From Actinopolymorpha sp. NPDC004070 (GTDB lineage: Bacteria; Actinomycetota; Actinomycetes; Propionibacteriales; Actinopolymorphaceae), in NCBI RefSeq assembly GCF_040610475.1, contig NZ_JBEXMJ010000014.1:62001-126000 (forward strand): DNA of 64,000 nt, given 5' to 3'. Position numbers and translations under genes: made by a program. How positions within the stretch are numbered: position 1 is the stretch's first letter; each line of letters starts with the position of its first letter. The notes under the pieces were generated by a model. That model did not search any database, was not told the origin of the DNA, and worked only from the letters and a program-made list of their open reading frames with translations. Positions 44,601-53,135 of this stretch are shown in pieces.

Positions 44601-44766
44601 GCTCGACCGGGGCGCTTCCCACCGCGGCCACGCCGACCTGTTGCTGGGCCTTCACGGCGTAGAAGGGTGCGGCCGTGACCGCCGCGCCGGCGAGCAACGC
44701 CACCAGCATGACCACGATCGCCGGCCCACGCCGGGCAGCCAGTGCGCCCCGAAGCACCGCCCACAT
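41659..44766 (-). CDS. FtsX-family ABC permease (1,035 residues)
   Basis: Paralogue of the next gene. Membrane helix near residue 18 (GPAIVVMLVALLAGAAVTAAP), large outer domain, helix cluster (VVPLVGGAVVGAAAGFAVG, LLLALLLLGLTLVGGLVAVVA), outer domain with Cys pair KCTAGCRLVGV matching ECQDRCRLAGI in the partner, then the terminal helices. The Cys-x3-Cys-Arg-Leu pair in both proteins suggests a disulphide or metal site in the substrate-contact domain. Start ATG 44766 is 8 bp from the upstream ATPase stop. Confidence 0.92.
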   Translation of the reverse strand: MWAVLRGALAARRGPAIVVMLVALLAGAAVTAAPFYAVKAQQQVGVAAVGSAPVEQRLVSVSWLSAWRGTSDTASQTAMEDARKAFRPPGFATIDGAFAPGGVRRVGVKSPAAVVKVAYRDDVYRHLTVTGSRPTGAGQVVLPAAFASQLSLKVGDDLILTGGKKPSRARLVGVYRVIDPSEPYWADGYLVGLGSDDRSKQATAFTVPATMRGWEQTTYTYDLLASPAAFATMNTDGLASQINADLSTLGQQGFSTSITGLDGLLDRISQDRRNVLAGVGVGVVVLLLLTWFALAVVVREAAVQIRGDVGWWRLHGAPSGRGWVLVLGQSVVPLVGGAVVGAAAGFAVGRTMAGTLDAAGQRTALLLALLLLGLTLVGGLVAVVAAQVGTLLTPARDLLRRIPTRRPGWRRSLVDIVLVGLSVYGVVQAVVVGGSVEGLPLLAPGLVALAVALVAAWGVPPLANSLTLRARQAGRPAMALIAALTARRPETHRLFALVVVAIALVTTAFVGWDTTNRTQEQRAALELGADRVLTVDADDPAQLMAAVRAADPSGKYAMAVVDQPGESSGDPSVLAMDTTRLSVVTGWRKEYGGEPATVAAALRPSAPHPVTLRTGRLVVDASGQDPDGEPLHLRVRLRTAEDGKPVDAIVGPLTDTRKAYTADVGKCTAGCRLVGVQVLGDRRADGATGDVADPTGVGYEPATAGARVDLYPAGGGSLAGASGTGVRATGAAAERSSLPAALLAAPARWRPAVGPRDLGPTIAAGKDSLRLTVSQPPENVPLDRNDWAFVADTPVLLPALVAGWRPDPAEETRLIPLPGAAVPAQIVRTGSLVPRHDKVGTIVDLTYAERLVPFPLAGSGFPQVWLSADAPASVVGSLRDHGLTTLREESMSTRLTQLRAEGSAVGVRFQVAVALVGLLLAAGAVLIDAARERPGRAAELAALRAQGVGARAIRAVGYGSLGTLVGTAAVIGLVAGVAGAAVDRILYPGFVDGWNVLPTVDARGYPVLAAALAAVVVLGSVVVASGSALVRRARP

Positions 44767-44774
44767 GCCGTCGC

Positions 44775-45488
44775 CTAGGCCCTTGCCGTCGTGGACGCGT
44801 TCGGGCGGACCGCGGTCGGAGCGTCCACCAGGGGCTCGGACCGGACGATCTCGGCGCGCCCGTCGACGAGGTGAAGCTCGGCGTCGCACACGGCGGCGGC
44901 GTCCGGGTCGTGGGTCGCGAACACCACGGCCGCTCCCCGGTCGGCTTCCTTGCGCAACAGGTCCATCACGGTCTGGCGGGAGACCGCGTCGAGCTCGCTG
45001 GTCACCTCGTCGGCGAGGAGGACGTCTCCGCGCAGGGCGAGGCCGCGGGCGATCGCGGTGCGCTGCTGCTGGCCGCCGGACAGTTCCTCCACCAGTTGGT
45101 CGCGCTGACCGGCGAGCCCCAGAGCCGTGAGGCACTCGACGGTGAGCCGGCGGGATTCCGCCGGGCCGCGGCCGTTGGCCAGCAGCGCCACCTCGACGTT
45201 CTCACCGGCGGTCAGGAACGTGGCCAGACCGTTGTCCTGCGGCACCAGCACCACACCCTGGGCGACGGCCCGGTCGCGGTCGCCCAGCGGCTCGCCGTCC
45301 AGCGTGACCGTTCCCTCGGCGGGGCGCAGCAGGCCCGCGATGGTGGACAGCAACGTGGACTTGCCCGCGCCGGAGCGTCCGGTGACCGCCAGCATCTGGC
45401 CCGGCTCCACGGTCACCGTCACGTCCTGCAGGACCGGTCGGCCGACGTCGTAGGCGGCGGTCAGCCGGTTCACGGACACGGTTCGCAA
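44775..45488 (-). CDS. ABC exporter ATPase (MacB/LolD-like), first of the operon
   Basis: 237 residues. Walker A GRSGAGKST, Q-loop LVPQDNGLATFL, full signature ELSGGQQQRTAIA, Walker B VLLADEVTSELD (Val after DE instead of Pro), H-loop VFATHDPDAA. TTG 45488 is taken as start because GCGAGG is six bases upstream; GTG 45479 is an alternative. It heads a four-gene operon ATPase-permease-permease-ATPase with overlapping or near-touching ends. No accessory (MacA/lipoprotein) gene is attached. Confidence 0.93.
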   Translation of the reverse strand: MRTVSVNRLTAAYDVGRPVLQDVTVTVEPGQMLAVTGRSGAGKSTLLSTIAGLLRPAEGTVTLDGEPLGDRDRAVAQGVVLVPQDNGLATFLTAGENVEVALLANGRGPAESRRLTVECLTALGLAGQRDQLVEELSGGQQQRTAIARGLALRGDVLLADEVTSELDAVSRQTVMDLLRKEADRGAAVVFATHDPDAAAVCDAELHLVDGRAEIVRSEPLVDAPTAVRPNASTTARA

Positions 45489-45658
45489 AGCTGCCTCGCA
45501 TCACCTCGGGCCTTGAGGGCATGGTCGAACACGCCCCGGGAAACTGTGCTGCACGCTACCCGGATACCGGCGCCCGCGCGATGCCCGGCGATGCCCCAAC
45601 CAGGACAACGCGTGGCCGGAAAGGGCACCGCCGCACAGCAGAGCCGGAGGGCAGCGCC

Positions 45659-47692
45659 CTACGACTTCTTCCAGAAGTACTGCTCGGGCGCGGACGGCCC
45701 GGGCTCGCAGCAGTCGTCGATCATCTCCCCGCCGACGCCGTGCAAGGCGTTCTGGACGACGTTGTACCTCGCCTCCGGCAGCACCGTCCCGATCACGTAG
45801 AACTCCTCCTGGGAGATGCGCAGAATCTGCATGAAGAGCTCGTCGCGCTTCTGCTTGTCCGGCGTGATCTTGATCTGGTCGAACAACCGCATCTGCCGCA
45901 GCGGGCCGGCCGGTGGCTTCTGCCCCTGCGCGCCCTTCGACTCGTACCACCGGCCCCACTCCACCGCGTACGCCGCACCGGCGTCCACCGGGAAGTACCA
46001 GCCCGGGCTGAGCATCGGCAGGTCGCCGCCGTCGCCGTCGTCCATCACCGCGTCGTGGTTGTTCGCGTCGACCCGGTTGAACAGCAGGGTGGCGTCCTCC
46101 ACCTTCACCTGCACGTCGACGCCGACCTTCTTCCAGTAGCCGGACGCGAGCTGGGCGACGTCGGCCCACAGCGGGTTGAAGTTCGTACGCACCTCGACGG
46201 TGAAGCCCAGCCGCCTGCCGTCCGGGCGCAGCCGGAAGCCGTCGCTGTCGCGCTGCCGGTAGCCCGCCTTGTCCAGGTGCTCGTTTGCCTTCGCCGGGTC
46301 GTGCTGGGTGTACTGCTTGGCGAGTTGCTGGAGGTAGAGCCCGGACTCCTTGCGGGGCGAGGTCTGCCACGGCTCACCCTGGTTGAGAAGGACGACCTTG
46401 ATGATCTCCTGGCGGTCCAGGGCGTACGACAGGCCGATGCGGAAGTCCTTGTTCCGCATGACTTCCCGCATCGCCGGGTCCTTGTGCGTCTGGTTGAGCA
46501 GGAACGTCGCGTCGTTCATCCGCGACGAACCGATCGCGATGAAGTGGAAGCTCCCCTTCTCCCGCCCGCGAGCGAAGACCGGCTTGCTCTGCAGGGTGAC
46601 CAGCCCGGGCGTGACCAGGCTGTAGTCGCCCTGGCTGAGCTTGAGCGTGCTGACCTGCGGGTCGGTGATGATGTCGAACACGACCCGGTCAAGGTAGGGA
46701 AGCTGCCGCCCGTCGGTGTCGGCCTTCCAGTAGTACGGATTGCGGCTGACCACCAGGCGGTTGCCCGACTGCGAGGACAGCTTCCACGGATAGATGACCG
46801 GAAGCTCGGTGTTCTGCCAGGAGCCGAACTCCGTCGGGCCGCTGCCACCCTTGTTCAGGAACAGTTTCGTCCAGTCCGGCTGGCCCGCGTCCTTGGCGAG
46901 CTTGTCCGCGTCCGGGTTGTACTTCTTGTGGAACTGCTTGAGGTAGTGCTTGGGCAGGCAGTGCAGGACCGCGCCGCCCGAGGACGCGACCTGGTCGAGG
47001 AACAACCCCTGCGGTGTGGGAAAGGTGAACCGCACCGTGGTGGCGTCGATCTTCTCCAGCTTCGCCGGGTTACCGTCGGGCGCGAACTGCGCGGGCATCA
47101 CCGGATAGAGGTCCTTGTTGCTCAGCACGTCCTCGTACCCGAACAGCAGGTCGTCAGCCGTGTAGGGCTTCCCGTCCGACCACTTCATGCCGGCCCGCAG
47201 CTTGAATGTGTAGACCCGGCCGTCCTGGCCGATCTCCCAGGACTCGGCGACGTTCGGCGAGATCTTGGTCTGGTCGACGTCCCACCGCACCAGTGGTTCG
47301 TACGACAACGAGCCGACCAGGTGCGGGTCGGCGTCCACCGACGTGAGGATGGTGTTCCAGGTGCCGCCGTACACTCCGCCCGGCTCGGTGGGCTTGATGA
47401 CCATCGGCTTGCCCGGCATCCGCTTGGCCCGCGGCGGAAGCTTGCCGGCCTTCACCTGGTCGCTGAGTGCGGGTGCTTCCTTGAGTCCGGTGCCGGCCTT
47501 TCCGCCGCCTCCGGAACCCTTGCCGCCGTTCTTGTCCGACGGGTTGAGCGAGAGCGCCGAGCACCCGGCGACGGACAGCGCCGCAACCGAGGTGAGCCCG
47601 AACCGGAACAGGTCGCGTCTGCTCGGCCCTCGCTCCACCACTCGATCCGGCGTACGGCCCGGCCGGTGGTTCGGTGTTCCGGCTGTCGTCAT
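45659..47692 (-). CDS. ABC transporter substrate-binding lipoprotein, family 5 (Tat-exported)
   Basis: 677 residues. Twin-arginine SRRDLFRFG at 24-32 and lipobox VAGC with Cys44. Family-5 blocks: YGGTWNTIL at about 107, MKWSDGKPYTADDLLFGYED, NPYYWKADTDGRQLPYLDRV, NKDFRIGLSYALDRQEII, TSPRKESGLY. Very similar in layout to the proteins at 922 and 55438. No permease belongs to it: the genes downstream are an exporter, and the upstream NgcE-type operon has its own binding protein. GAGGAG lies eight bases before the ATG. Ligand probably a peptide or oligosaccharide. Confidence 0.92.
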   Translation of the reverse strand: MTTAGTPNHRPGRTPDRVVERGPSRRDLFRFGLTSVAALSVAGCSALSLNPSDKNGGKGSGGGGKAGTGLKEAPALSDQVKAGKLPPRAKRMPGKPMVIKPTEPGGVYGGTWNTILTSVDADPHLVGSLSYEPLVRWDVDQTKISPNVAESWEIGQDGRVYTFKLRAGMKWSDGKPYTADDLLFGYEDVLSNKDLYPVMPAQFAPDGNPAKLEKIDATTVRFTFPTPQGLFLDQVASSGGAVLHCLPKHYLKQFHKKYNPDADKLAKDAGQPDWTKLFLNKGGSGPTEFGSWQNTELPVIYPWKLSSQSGNRLVVSRNPYYWKADTDGRQLPYLDRVVFDIITDPQVSTLKLSQGDYSLVTPGLVTLQSKPVFARGREKGSFHFIAIGSSRMNDATFLLNQTHKDPAMREVMRNKDFRIGLSYALDRQEIIKVVLLNQGEPWQTSPRKESGLYLQQLAKQYTQHDPAKANEHLDKAGYRQRDSDGFRLRPDGRRLGFTVEVRTNFNPLWADVAQLASGYWKKVGVDVQVKVEDATLLFNRVDANNHDAVMDDGDGGDLPMLSPGWYFPVDAGAAYAVEWGRWYESKGAQGQKPPAGPLRQMRLFDQIKITPDKQKRDELFMQILRISQEEFYVIGTVLPEARYNVVQNALHGVGGEMIDDCCEPGPSAPEQYFWKKS

Positions 47693-47849
47693 GACACACA
47701 CTCCTCGTCGGAGTCGGGGCCCCCGCTGGCGTGCGCCCATCGTGTCCGTACGACATCTGCGTGTAAAGGGTGAACGGCGTTTGCGGCCGACCTCGGCAAC
47801 CGGGGCGCGCTGCGAGCACACCCCGGTCGCTACGAGGGAACGCTCGTGG

Positions 47850-48743
47850 TTACTTGACCGCCCCGGCGACGACGGAGCCGCGAAGCTGGCGCTGGAAGAT
47901 GATGTACACCACGAGCACCGGCGTCACCGTGATCACGACGGCGGCGAACAGCGCGCCGAAGTCGACCGAGTAGCCGGCCTGGGACTGGAACGACGCCATC
48001 CCCTGGGTCAGCACGTAGTTGCTGGTGTCGGTGTTCAGCGCGACCGGCAACAGGAACTGGTTCCACAGGCCCAGGAAGTTGAAGATCGCCACCGACGCGA
48101 TGCCCGGCCGCGCCATCGGCAGCATGACCTGGAAGAAGGTCCGCCACTCCCCCGCACCGTCGACCCGTGCCGCTTCGTACACGTCGTAGGGAAGGGTCTT
48201 GAAGAACGAGTGCAGGAAGAAGACGGTGAACGGCAGCGCGAACGCGACGTAGGTGAGGATCAGCCCGGGCAGGGTGTTCAGCAGGCCGAAGTTCTGCAGG
48301 ACGAAGAACAGCGGGACGATCGCCAGGAAGACCGGGAACGTCAGGCCGCCGAGCATCAGGTAGTAGACCACCCGGTTGCCCGGAAACTTGAACCTCGCGA
48401 GCACGTAGGAGCACATCGCTCCCAGCAACATTACGATGACCAGTGCACTGCCCACGACGATGACGGTGTTCAGGAAGTACCGTCCGACACCGGACGTGGT
48501 CCACGCGTTGGCGTAGTTCTGCCACTCGAAGTGGTGCGGCCAGGTCAGGGGGTTTCCGAGGACCTCCTGGGTCGTCTTGAACGAGGAGACGAGGACCCAC
48601 AGCAGCGGAAGCAGGACCACCAGTGCCCAGATCGTCAGCAGCACGTGGGCGGTCACGTTGTAGGCCACCGAGCGCTCCTGGGAGGACTCGGTGCGCGTCG
48701 GGCGCGGAGTTCGCGTCCGAGCGGTCTGGGTGACCTGCGTCAT
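47850..48743 (-). CDS. Carbohydrate ABC transporter permease (MalG-type)
   Basis: 297 residues with six membrane helices and the MalG-type EAA loop YEAARVDGAGEWRTFFQVMLPMARPGI. N-terminal basic/Thr-rich cytoplasmic tail precedes VTAHVLLTIWALVVLLPLLWVL. Start ATG 48743 overlaps the MalF-type stop by ATGA. It completes the importer with the two genes upstream; the ATPase gene is absent and is probably a shared MsiK-type ATPase encoded elsewhere, as is common in actinobacteria. Confidence 0.93.
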   Translation of the reverse strand: MTQVTQTARTRTPRPTRTESSQERSVAYNVTAHVLLTIWALVVLLPLLWVLVSSFKTTQEVLGNPLTWPHHFEWQNYANAWTTSGVGRYFLNTVIVVGSALVIVMLLGAMCSYVLARFKFPGNRVVYYLMLGGLTFPVFLAIVPLFFVLQNFGLLNTLPGLILTYVAFALPFTVFFLHSFFKTLPYDVYEAARVDGAGEWRTFFQVMLPMARPGIASVAIFNFLGLWNQFLLPVALNTDTSNYVLTQGMASFQSQAGYSVDFGALFAAVVITVTPVLVVYIIFQRQLRGSVVAGAVK

Positions 48744-49729
48744 CGGCGTGCCTCCCTGTCGCGGCCGCCGGTGAGGGCGTTCACGGTGAACACCACTGCC
48801 GCGAACACGAGGGTGACGACGGCGAGCATCACACCCATCGCGGTGGCGTAGCCGAACCTGCCCTTGGTGAAGGCGGTCGTGAAGAGTTCCTGGGCCATCA
48901 CCAGGGTGGAGTTCTGCGGGCCGCCGCCGGGGTTCAGCGCCGCCATGTAGACGAACGAGTCGAGCGCGGCGATGCCGAGGTAGACCCAGGCCGTCTGGAT
49001 GTTGTCCCTGATCAACGGAACGATGATCGACCACGCGGTGCGCAGCCGCCCCGCTCCGTCGATCCGGGCGGCCTCGAAGACGTCGGGGTCGATGCCGCGG
49101 ATGGCGGCGATGAACAACACCATGTAGAAGCCGACGAAGCTCCAGATGATGGCGAACATCGACGCGGCCATGGCGGTGCGGGCGTCGCCCAGCCAGGCGA
49201 AGTTGTCGAACCCGTGGAGCCCCACGCTCGTGAGCGCTGCGTTGAGGATGCCGCGCGCGGGGTCGTAGATCTGGGCCCAGATGATGCCGATGACGATGCC
49301 CGGAATGGTGTACGGGAAGAACGACACCACCCGGTAGAGGTTGGAGTGGCCCAGACCGCGGACGGTGCCGGTGCCACTTCCGCCGACGGTCATCAGCGTC
49401 GCCAGGACGAGCGACATGACGATGGTCACCGCGGGCACGACCAGGCCGAGCACGATGCTGTTCTGGATCGACTGGACGAACTGGTCGTCCTGGAACAGGC
49501 GCACGTAGTTGTCGAACCCGACGAAGTTCATCGTGTCGCTGAACCCGCTCCAGTCGGTCAGCGAGTAGTACAGCGCCTGCACGAACGGCGAGATGACGAA
49601 GACGAAGAAGATCACCAGCGGCAGGCCGAGGAACACGGCGAAGAAGCTCACCCGGTCGAAGGTGAGCGGACGCCGGCGTCCCCGGCCGGACCGCCGGGTG
49701 GCGGCCGGCCGGGTGGTGGAACTGCTCAC
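48740..49729 (-). CDS. Carbohydrate ABC transporter permease (MalF-type)
   Basis: 329 residues. A basic cytoplasmic N-terminus, first helix FFAVFLGLPLVIFFVFVISPFV, then EAA loop FEAARIDGAGRLRTAWSIIVPLIRDNI. Typical YYSLTDWSGFSDTMNFVGFDNYVRLFQD follows the first helix. GTG 49729 overlaps the binding-protein stop as GTGA. Pairs with the MalG-type permease to form the channel of the NgcE importer. Confidence 0.93.
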   Translation of the reverse strand: MSSSTTRPAATRRSGRGRRRPLTFDRVSFFAVFLGLPLVIFFVFVISPFVQALYYSLTDWSGFSDTMNFVGFDNYVRLFQDDQFVQSIQNSIVLGLVVPAVTIVMSLVLATLMTVGGSGTGTVRGLGHSNLYRVVSFFPYTIPGIVIGIIWAQIYDPARGILNAALTSVGLHGFDNFAWLGDARTAMAASMFAIIWSFVGFYMVLFIAAIRGIDPDVFEAARIDGAGRLRTAWSIIVPLIRDNIQTAWVYLGIAALDSFVYMAALNPGGGPQNSTLVMAQELFTTAFTKGRFGYATAMGVMLAVVTLVFAAVVFTVNALTGGRDREARR

Positions 49730-51150
49730 GTAGTGACCTTGAGCTTCTTGACCGAGGAGTCGTTGGCGACCTTGTCGCTGATCTGCTGCAGGCCCTTGGT
49801 CAGCTGCGAGGCATCGATCTTGCCGGACAGGAAGGAGTTCCACACCGTCAGCTGGTCGGAGTTCAGGCCGTAGTAGGTGCCGAACTGGTAGTTGAACACG
49901 TTGGTGCCCGCGGCGGACAGCATCGAGGTCTGCGACACCAGCGCGGACGAGCCGAAACCGTCAGCGGGCACCGTGTCCTTGACGATGGTCGGGGCGAGGC
50001 GCGTCTTGCTGAAGTTCGTCGCCGCGTCCTTGGACAGCATCGCCCGCAGGATCTCCTTGCCACCGGCGGAGTTCTTCGCCTTGCTCGGGACGACGAAGGG
50101 CTCACCCGCGGCACTGCGCAGCGACTCGTACGGCATCTCCGGGCTGTCGGTGACCGTCATCTCCGGGATTCCGGTCATCTTGAAGTCGGCCTTGGTGGCC
50201 TTCTTCATCTCGTTCTCGATCCAGCCGCCGGAGGGGTAGAGGATCGCCTGCTGGTCATTGCTCCACTTCGCCTGCGCGGAGGTGAACTGGGTGCCCGCGC
50301 CGCCCGGGACGAAGTAGCCCTTCTGCACGCAGGTCTGTAGAGCCTTGAACACTTGCTGCAGGGCAGGGTGCGACCAGGCCTTGGGCTCGAGGTTCTCCAG
50401 CGCCAGCCGCACCTCCGGGCCGCCCTCCTTGATGGCGGAGTCCATGGCGAGCGTGTGGTAGTAGGTCGCCGCCTCCTTGCCCCACACGAAGAGGTACTTG
50501 CCCTTGGCCTTCGCCTTCGCGCCCAGGGCGATGGTCTCGTCCCAGGTCTTCGGAGCGGTCCAGCCGTTCTGGTCGAACAGCGTCTTGGAGTACCACACGG
50601 CGTAGACGGTCATCGCGTAGTTCATCGCGGCGAACTTGCCGCTGAACGTCCCCGGGTCCTTCACGTGGGGATACACCGTGTCGGCGATCTTGGCGCCTTC
50701 GTAGTTGTTCGCCTCGAACAGGTCGTCCAGCGACTCCAGCTGGTCGACGATGGTGTTGAAGCCGATCTGGTTGGCACCGGAGTTGTCGATGACGTCGGGC
50801 GGGTTGCCGCCGACGAAGCGGGGCTGCAGCTGCTGGGCGATCTGCGTCGTCGGGGTGACCTTCGTCTTGGTCGAGAACTTGCCGTCGACCTGCTTGGCGG
50901 CGAACGTCACGTAGTCGTAGCCGTAGCCACCGTTGAAGATCACCGCCTCGATGGCGGCGCTCTTCTCCAGGCCGAAGGGATTGCTCGCCGACTTGCCGGA
51001 CTTGGCGGGCTGTTCCTTCTTCGAACCGGAGTTGCCGGTGGTGCCCGCGGCGCAGCCGGCCAGTGCCCCGCCGAAGGGTGCGAGGGCGGCCGCACCAACG
51101 GCCCCCTGCAGGATGCGCCGCCGGCTGATCCGCTTGTCGTTCATGTCCAT
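49726..51150 (-). CDS. ngcE: NgcE-type aminosugar (GlcNAc/chitobiose) ABC binding lipoprotein
   Basis: 474 residues. Tat motif ISRRRILQG (8-16), lipobox LAGC with Cys33. VIFNGGYGYDYVTFAAKQVDG and TPTTQIAQQLQPRFVGGNPPDVIDNSG match the N-acetylglucosamine/diacetylchitobiose binding proteins (NgcE) of Streptomyces; NgcE assignment is by recalled motif only. First gene of a three-gene operon, so it leads the importer. A candidate promoter lies upstream at 51238-51262. The ligand could also be another oligosaccharide. Confidence 0.88.
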   Translation of the reverse strand: MDMNDKRISRRRILQGAVGAAALAPFGGALAGCAAGTTGNSGSKKEQPAKSGKSASNPFGLEKSAAIEAVIFNGGYGYDYVTFAAKQVDGKFSTKTKVTPTTQIAQQLQPRFVGGNPPDVIDNSGANQIGFNTIVDQLESLDDLFEANNYEGAKIADTVYPHVKDPGTFSGKFAAMNYAMTVYAVWYSKTLFDQNGWTAPKTWDETIALGAKAKAKGKYLFVWGKEAATYYHTLAMDSAIKEGGPEVRLALENLEPKAWSHPALQQVFKALQTCVQKGYFVPGGAGTQFTSAQAKWSNDQQAILYPSGGWIENEMKKATKADFKMTGIPEMTVTDSPEMPYESLRSAAGEPFVVPSKAKNSAGGKEILRAMLSKDAATNFSKTRLAPTIVKDTVPADGFGSSALVSQTSMLSAAGTNVFNYQFGTYYGLNSDQLTVWNSFLSGKIDASQLTKGLQQISDKVANDSSVKKLKVTT

Positions 51151-51237
51151 GGTGTGGTGCGACCTTCCGTGTCGGTGATGAAGCGGTGCCGCAGCGTCAG
51201 GCAGCGTAGTGCGGCCGCGAGACACCCAACAAGGGTT

Positions 51238-51262
51238 TGCCGATGCGCTTGGCAGACTTGTA
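51238..51262 (-). promoter_or_regulatory. Candidate control region of the NgcE-type operon
   Basis: On the minus strand TACAAG (51262-51257) resembles a -10, directly followed by TGCCAAGCGCATCGGCA (51254-51238), an imperfect palindrome with TGCC/GGCA ends of LacI type. No clear -35. No DasR-type site was seen. Weak evidence; nothing else is visible in 51151-51364. Confidence 0.25.
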
Positions 51263-51364
51263 ATCAACGGTGGGAGAACGGTGGAGCGCTCACGACAGGC
51301 ATCACGCAGAGTCACCGCGGTCACCGTCCGTCGGCGCTGGTGCTCAGGCGCGGTGCGGCATGAC

Positions 51365-52381
51365 TCACCCGACGAGGCGGAGGATCTCGTCGAACAGGTC
51401 GGTGGTCGGCGGGTTGGTGAGCGTATCGACGGCCGCGCGGTCGGCGTACTCGCGCATGTCGGCTGCCTGCTCCGTGTCGAGGCTGCACGCAGCCTGGGCG
51501 GAGACGTAGTTCAGGTAGCCCGCGAGGTTCGCGCTGAACGACTCCATCCCGGTCACTCGCCCGTGACCACCGGCGAGCCGGTAGGCGTCCAGGAACTCTC
51601 GTACCCGGTCCGCGTGGACGACGCCTTCCTCGGCGCACCAGCTGGCCAGCACGCCGGCCAGCATCCGGTCCGGCATGCCCGGTCCGGCGTCCTCCCAGTC
51701 CAGCAACACGTGACGTCCGGAGCGGTCGACGAGCACGTTCTGCGGCTGGAAGTCCAGGTGGCTGTAGATCAACTCGGTCCGATCGATCGGTTTCACCTGT
51801 GCGCACTGGGCGTTCAGCAACGGGATCCGCTGCTCCAGCAGGGATGCCCAGGGCCGCCGGGCTGCCTTCCCCTTGGCAAGCAACGCTTGCCACTGCTCCG
51901 GAGTGGGCACCTGGTCGTACCACGGGTCGGGAGCGACGTCGGCGTAGGAATGCCGCAGACCGTGCAGGACCCCGAGCGTGTGCCCGACCCACCGGACGAT
52001 GCCTGGTTCGCCCGCGTCGACCGGGCGCCCTTCCACCCAGCTGAACACCCGCACGTCCGCGCCGCCGAGTTCGGCCGGAAGGATGCACACGTACCGGCCG
52101 TCGGTCGTACGCAGGTTGGCGGGTGAGTCGACTCCGGCGTTCGCGGCGGCGTCGCGGAGGGCGGCCTCGCGTACCACAGTGGCCTCGTCGTGACCCCAGA
52201 ACAGTTCCTTGACCGCGTAGTCGTCGGTGCCGATCGACAGCCGCCAGATCCGGCCCATCGCACCCCGCACGATCGGGACCAGCCTGCCCTCTCCCGCGCG
52301 CTCGCCGTCGTCCAGCGCGAACTGCTCGCACACGTAGCGGATCGTCGCCGACGTCGGCTCCAGCCTGCGCTGTCCGGTCAT
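51365..52381 (-). CDS. Phosphotransferase (APH family)
   Basis: 338 residues. IVRGAMGRIWRLSIGTDDYAVKELFWG in the N-lobe (Lys), catalytic TELIYSHLDFQPQNVLVD (H-x-D-x4-N) and HVLLDWEDAGPG (metal Asp). It is a small-molecule kinase of the aminoglycoside/choline/fructosamine type with an unknown acceptor. Its start ATG overlaps the stop of the P-loop gene as ATGA, so the two are translationally coupled. Confidence 0.88.
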   Translation of the reverse strand: MTGQRRLEPTSATIRYVCEQFALDDGERAGEGRLVPIVRGAMGRIWRLSIGTDDYAVKELFWGHDEATVVREAALRDAAANAGVDSPANLRTTDGRYVCILPAELGGADVRVFSWVEGRPVDAGEPGIVRWVGHTLGVLHGLRHSYADVAPDPWYDQVPTPEQWQALLAKGKAARRPWASLLEQRIPLLNAQCAQVKPIDRTELIYSHLDFQPQNVLVDRSGRHVLLDWEDAGPGMPDRMLAGVLASWCAEEGVVHADRVREFLDAYRLAGGHGRVTGMESFSANLAGYLNYVSAQAACSLDTEQAADMREYADRAAVDTLTNPPTTDLFDEILRLVG

Positions 52382-53073
52382 GACGTCACCGGAAGCCGGA
52401 GAGCCGTCAGCGCCTGGCCGAGCACCTCGTCCGCGGACGCCGATGCGTCGAGGTCGACGACTTGCCAGCCGGTGGTCCGGAGAATGTCAAGGTCGGCTTG
52501 CTTCAGCACCTGCACGCTCTCCTGGTAGTGGACGATCCGTTCGAACGCCGGCCCCTCGGACACGCCGTGCTCGTCGGCGATGCGAGCCCAGTAGTCGACC
52601 CAGCCGCGACCGCGTTCCGCCGCGGCCCGACGAGTTGCCTGCCGAACGTCGCCCCTCAGGGACACGACGAGCGGCGTCCTCTCCTCGGCGAGCAGACGTA
52701 CGTCTCGCACCAGCGTTCGGAGTCTGGCCGGGTCCGACGCTGCCCACGGCAGGTCGCTCGCCATGCCTGCGCAGTTCCAGTCGAAGATTCCCCAGGCGTT
52801 CCCGGCTCGCTGCGCTTCGAAGGTCGCGGCGTACGCGGGCAGGAAGTGCTCCGGCGTCGGGAAGTCCTTGGTCCGGAAGCCCTGGGCGACCTCGGCGAAC
52901 TCCGGGCGCGTGAACAGGTCCTCTTCGGGAAACAGGTCGACCGGCGAGCCGCCTGCTCGCAGGACGCGGGCGAGGGAGGCGGCGAGGGTCGACTTCCCGA
53001 TCCCGGGCGCGACACCTTCGATCATCACCAACCGGGGTCCCGTCACCGGGTGAGCATGTCCATTTCGGCACAC
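52378..53073 (-). CDS. P-loop kinase-like protein
   Basis: 231 residues. Walker A GVAPGIGKST near residue 20, then RVLRAGGSPVDLFPEEDLF, a conserved FDWNCAGMASDLPWA and LVVSLRGDVRQATRRAAAERG. The overall layout is that of nucleoside/thymidylate-like kinases (P-loop, short lid, DE(D/E)LF acidic motif). No specific family can be named. ATG 53073 lies near a plus-strand gene that begins at about 53088-53136; the two are divergent. Confidence 0.75.
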   Translation of the reverse strand: MCRNGHAHPVTGPRLVMIEGVAPGIGKSTLAASLARVLRAGGSPVDLFPEEDLFTRPEFAEVAQGFRTKDFPTPEHFLPAYAATFEAQRAGNAWGIFDWNCAGMASDLPWAASDPARLRTLVRDVRLLAEERTPLVVSLRGDVRQATRRAAAERGRGWVDYWARIADEHGVSEGPAFERIVHYQESVQVLKQADLDILRTTGWQVVDLDASASADEVLGQALTALRLPVTS

Positions 53074-53135
53074 CGGGGCAACCTGTTTTGACCAGTCCAG
53101 AGTTCAATCGGCTTCCCCCTGCCACACTGACCCGC

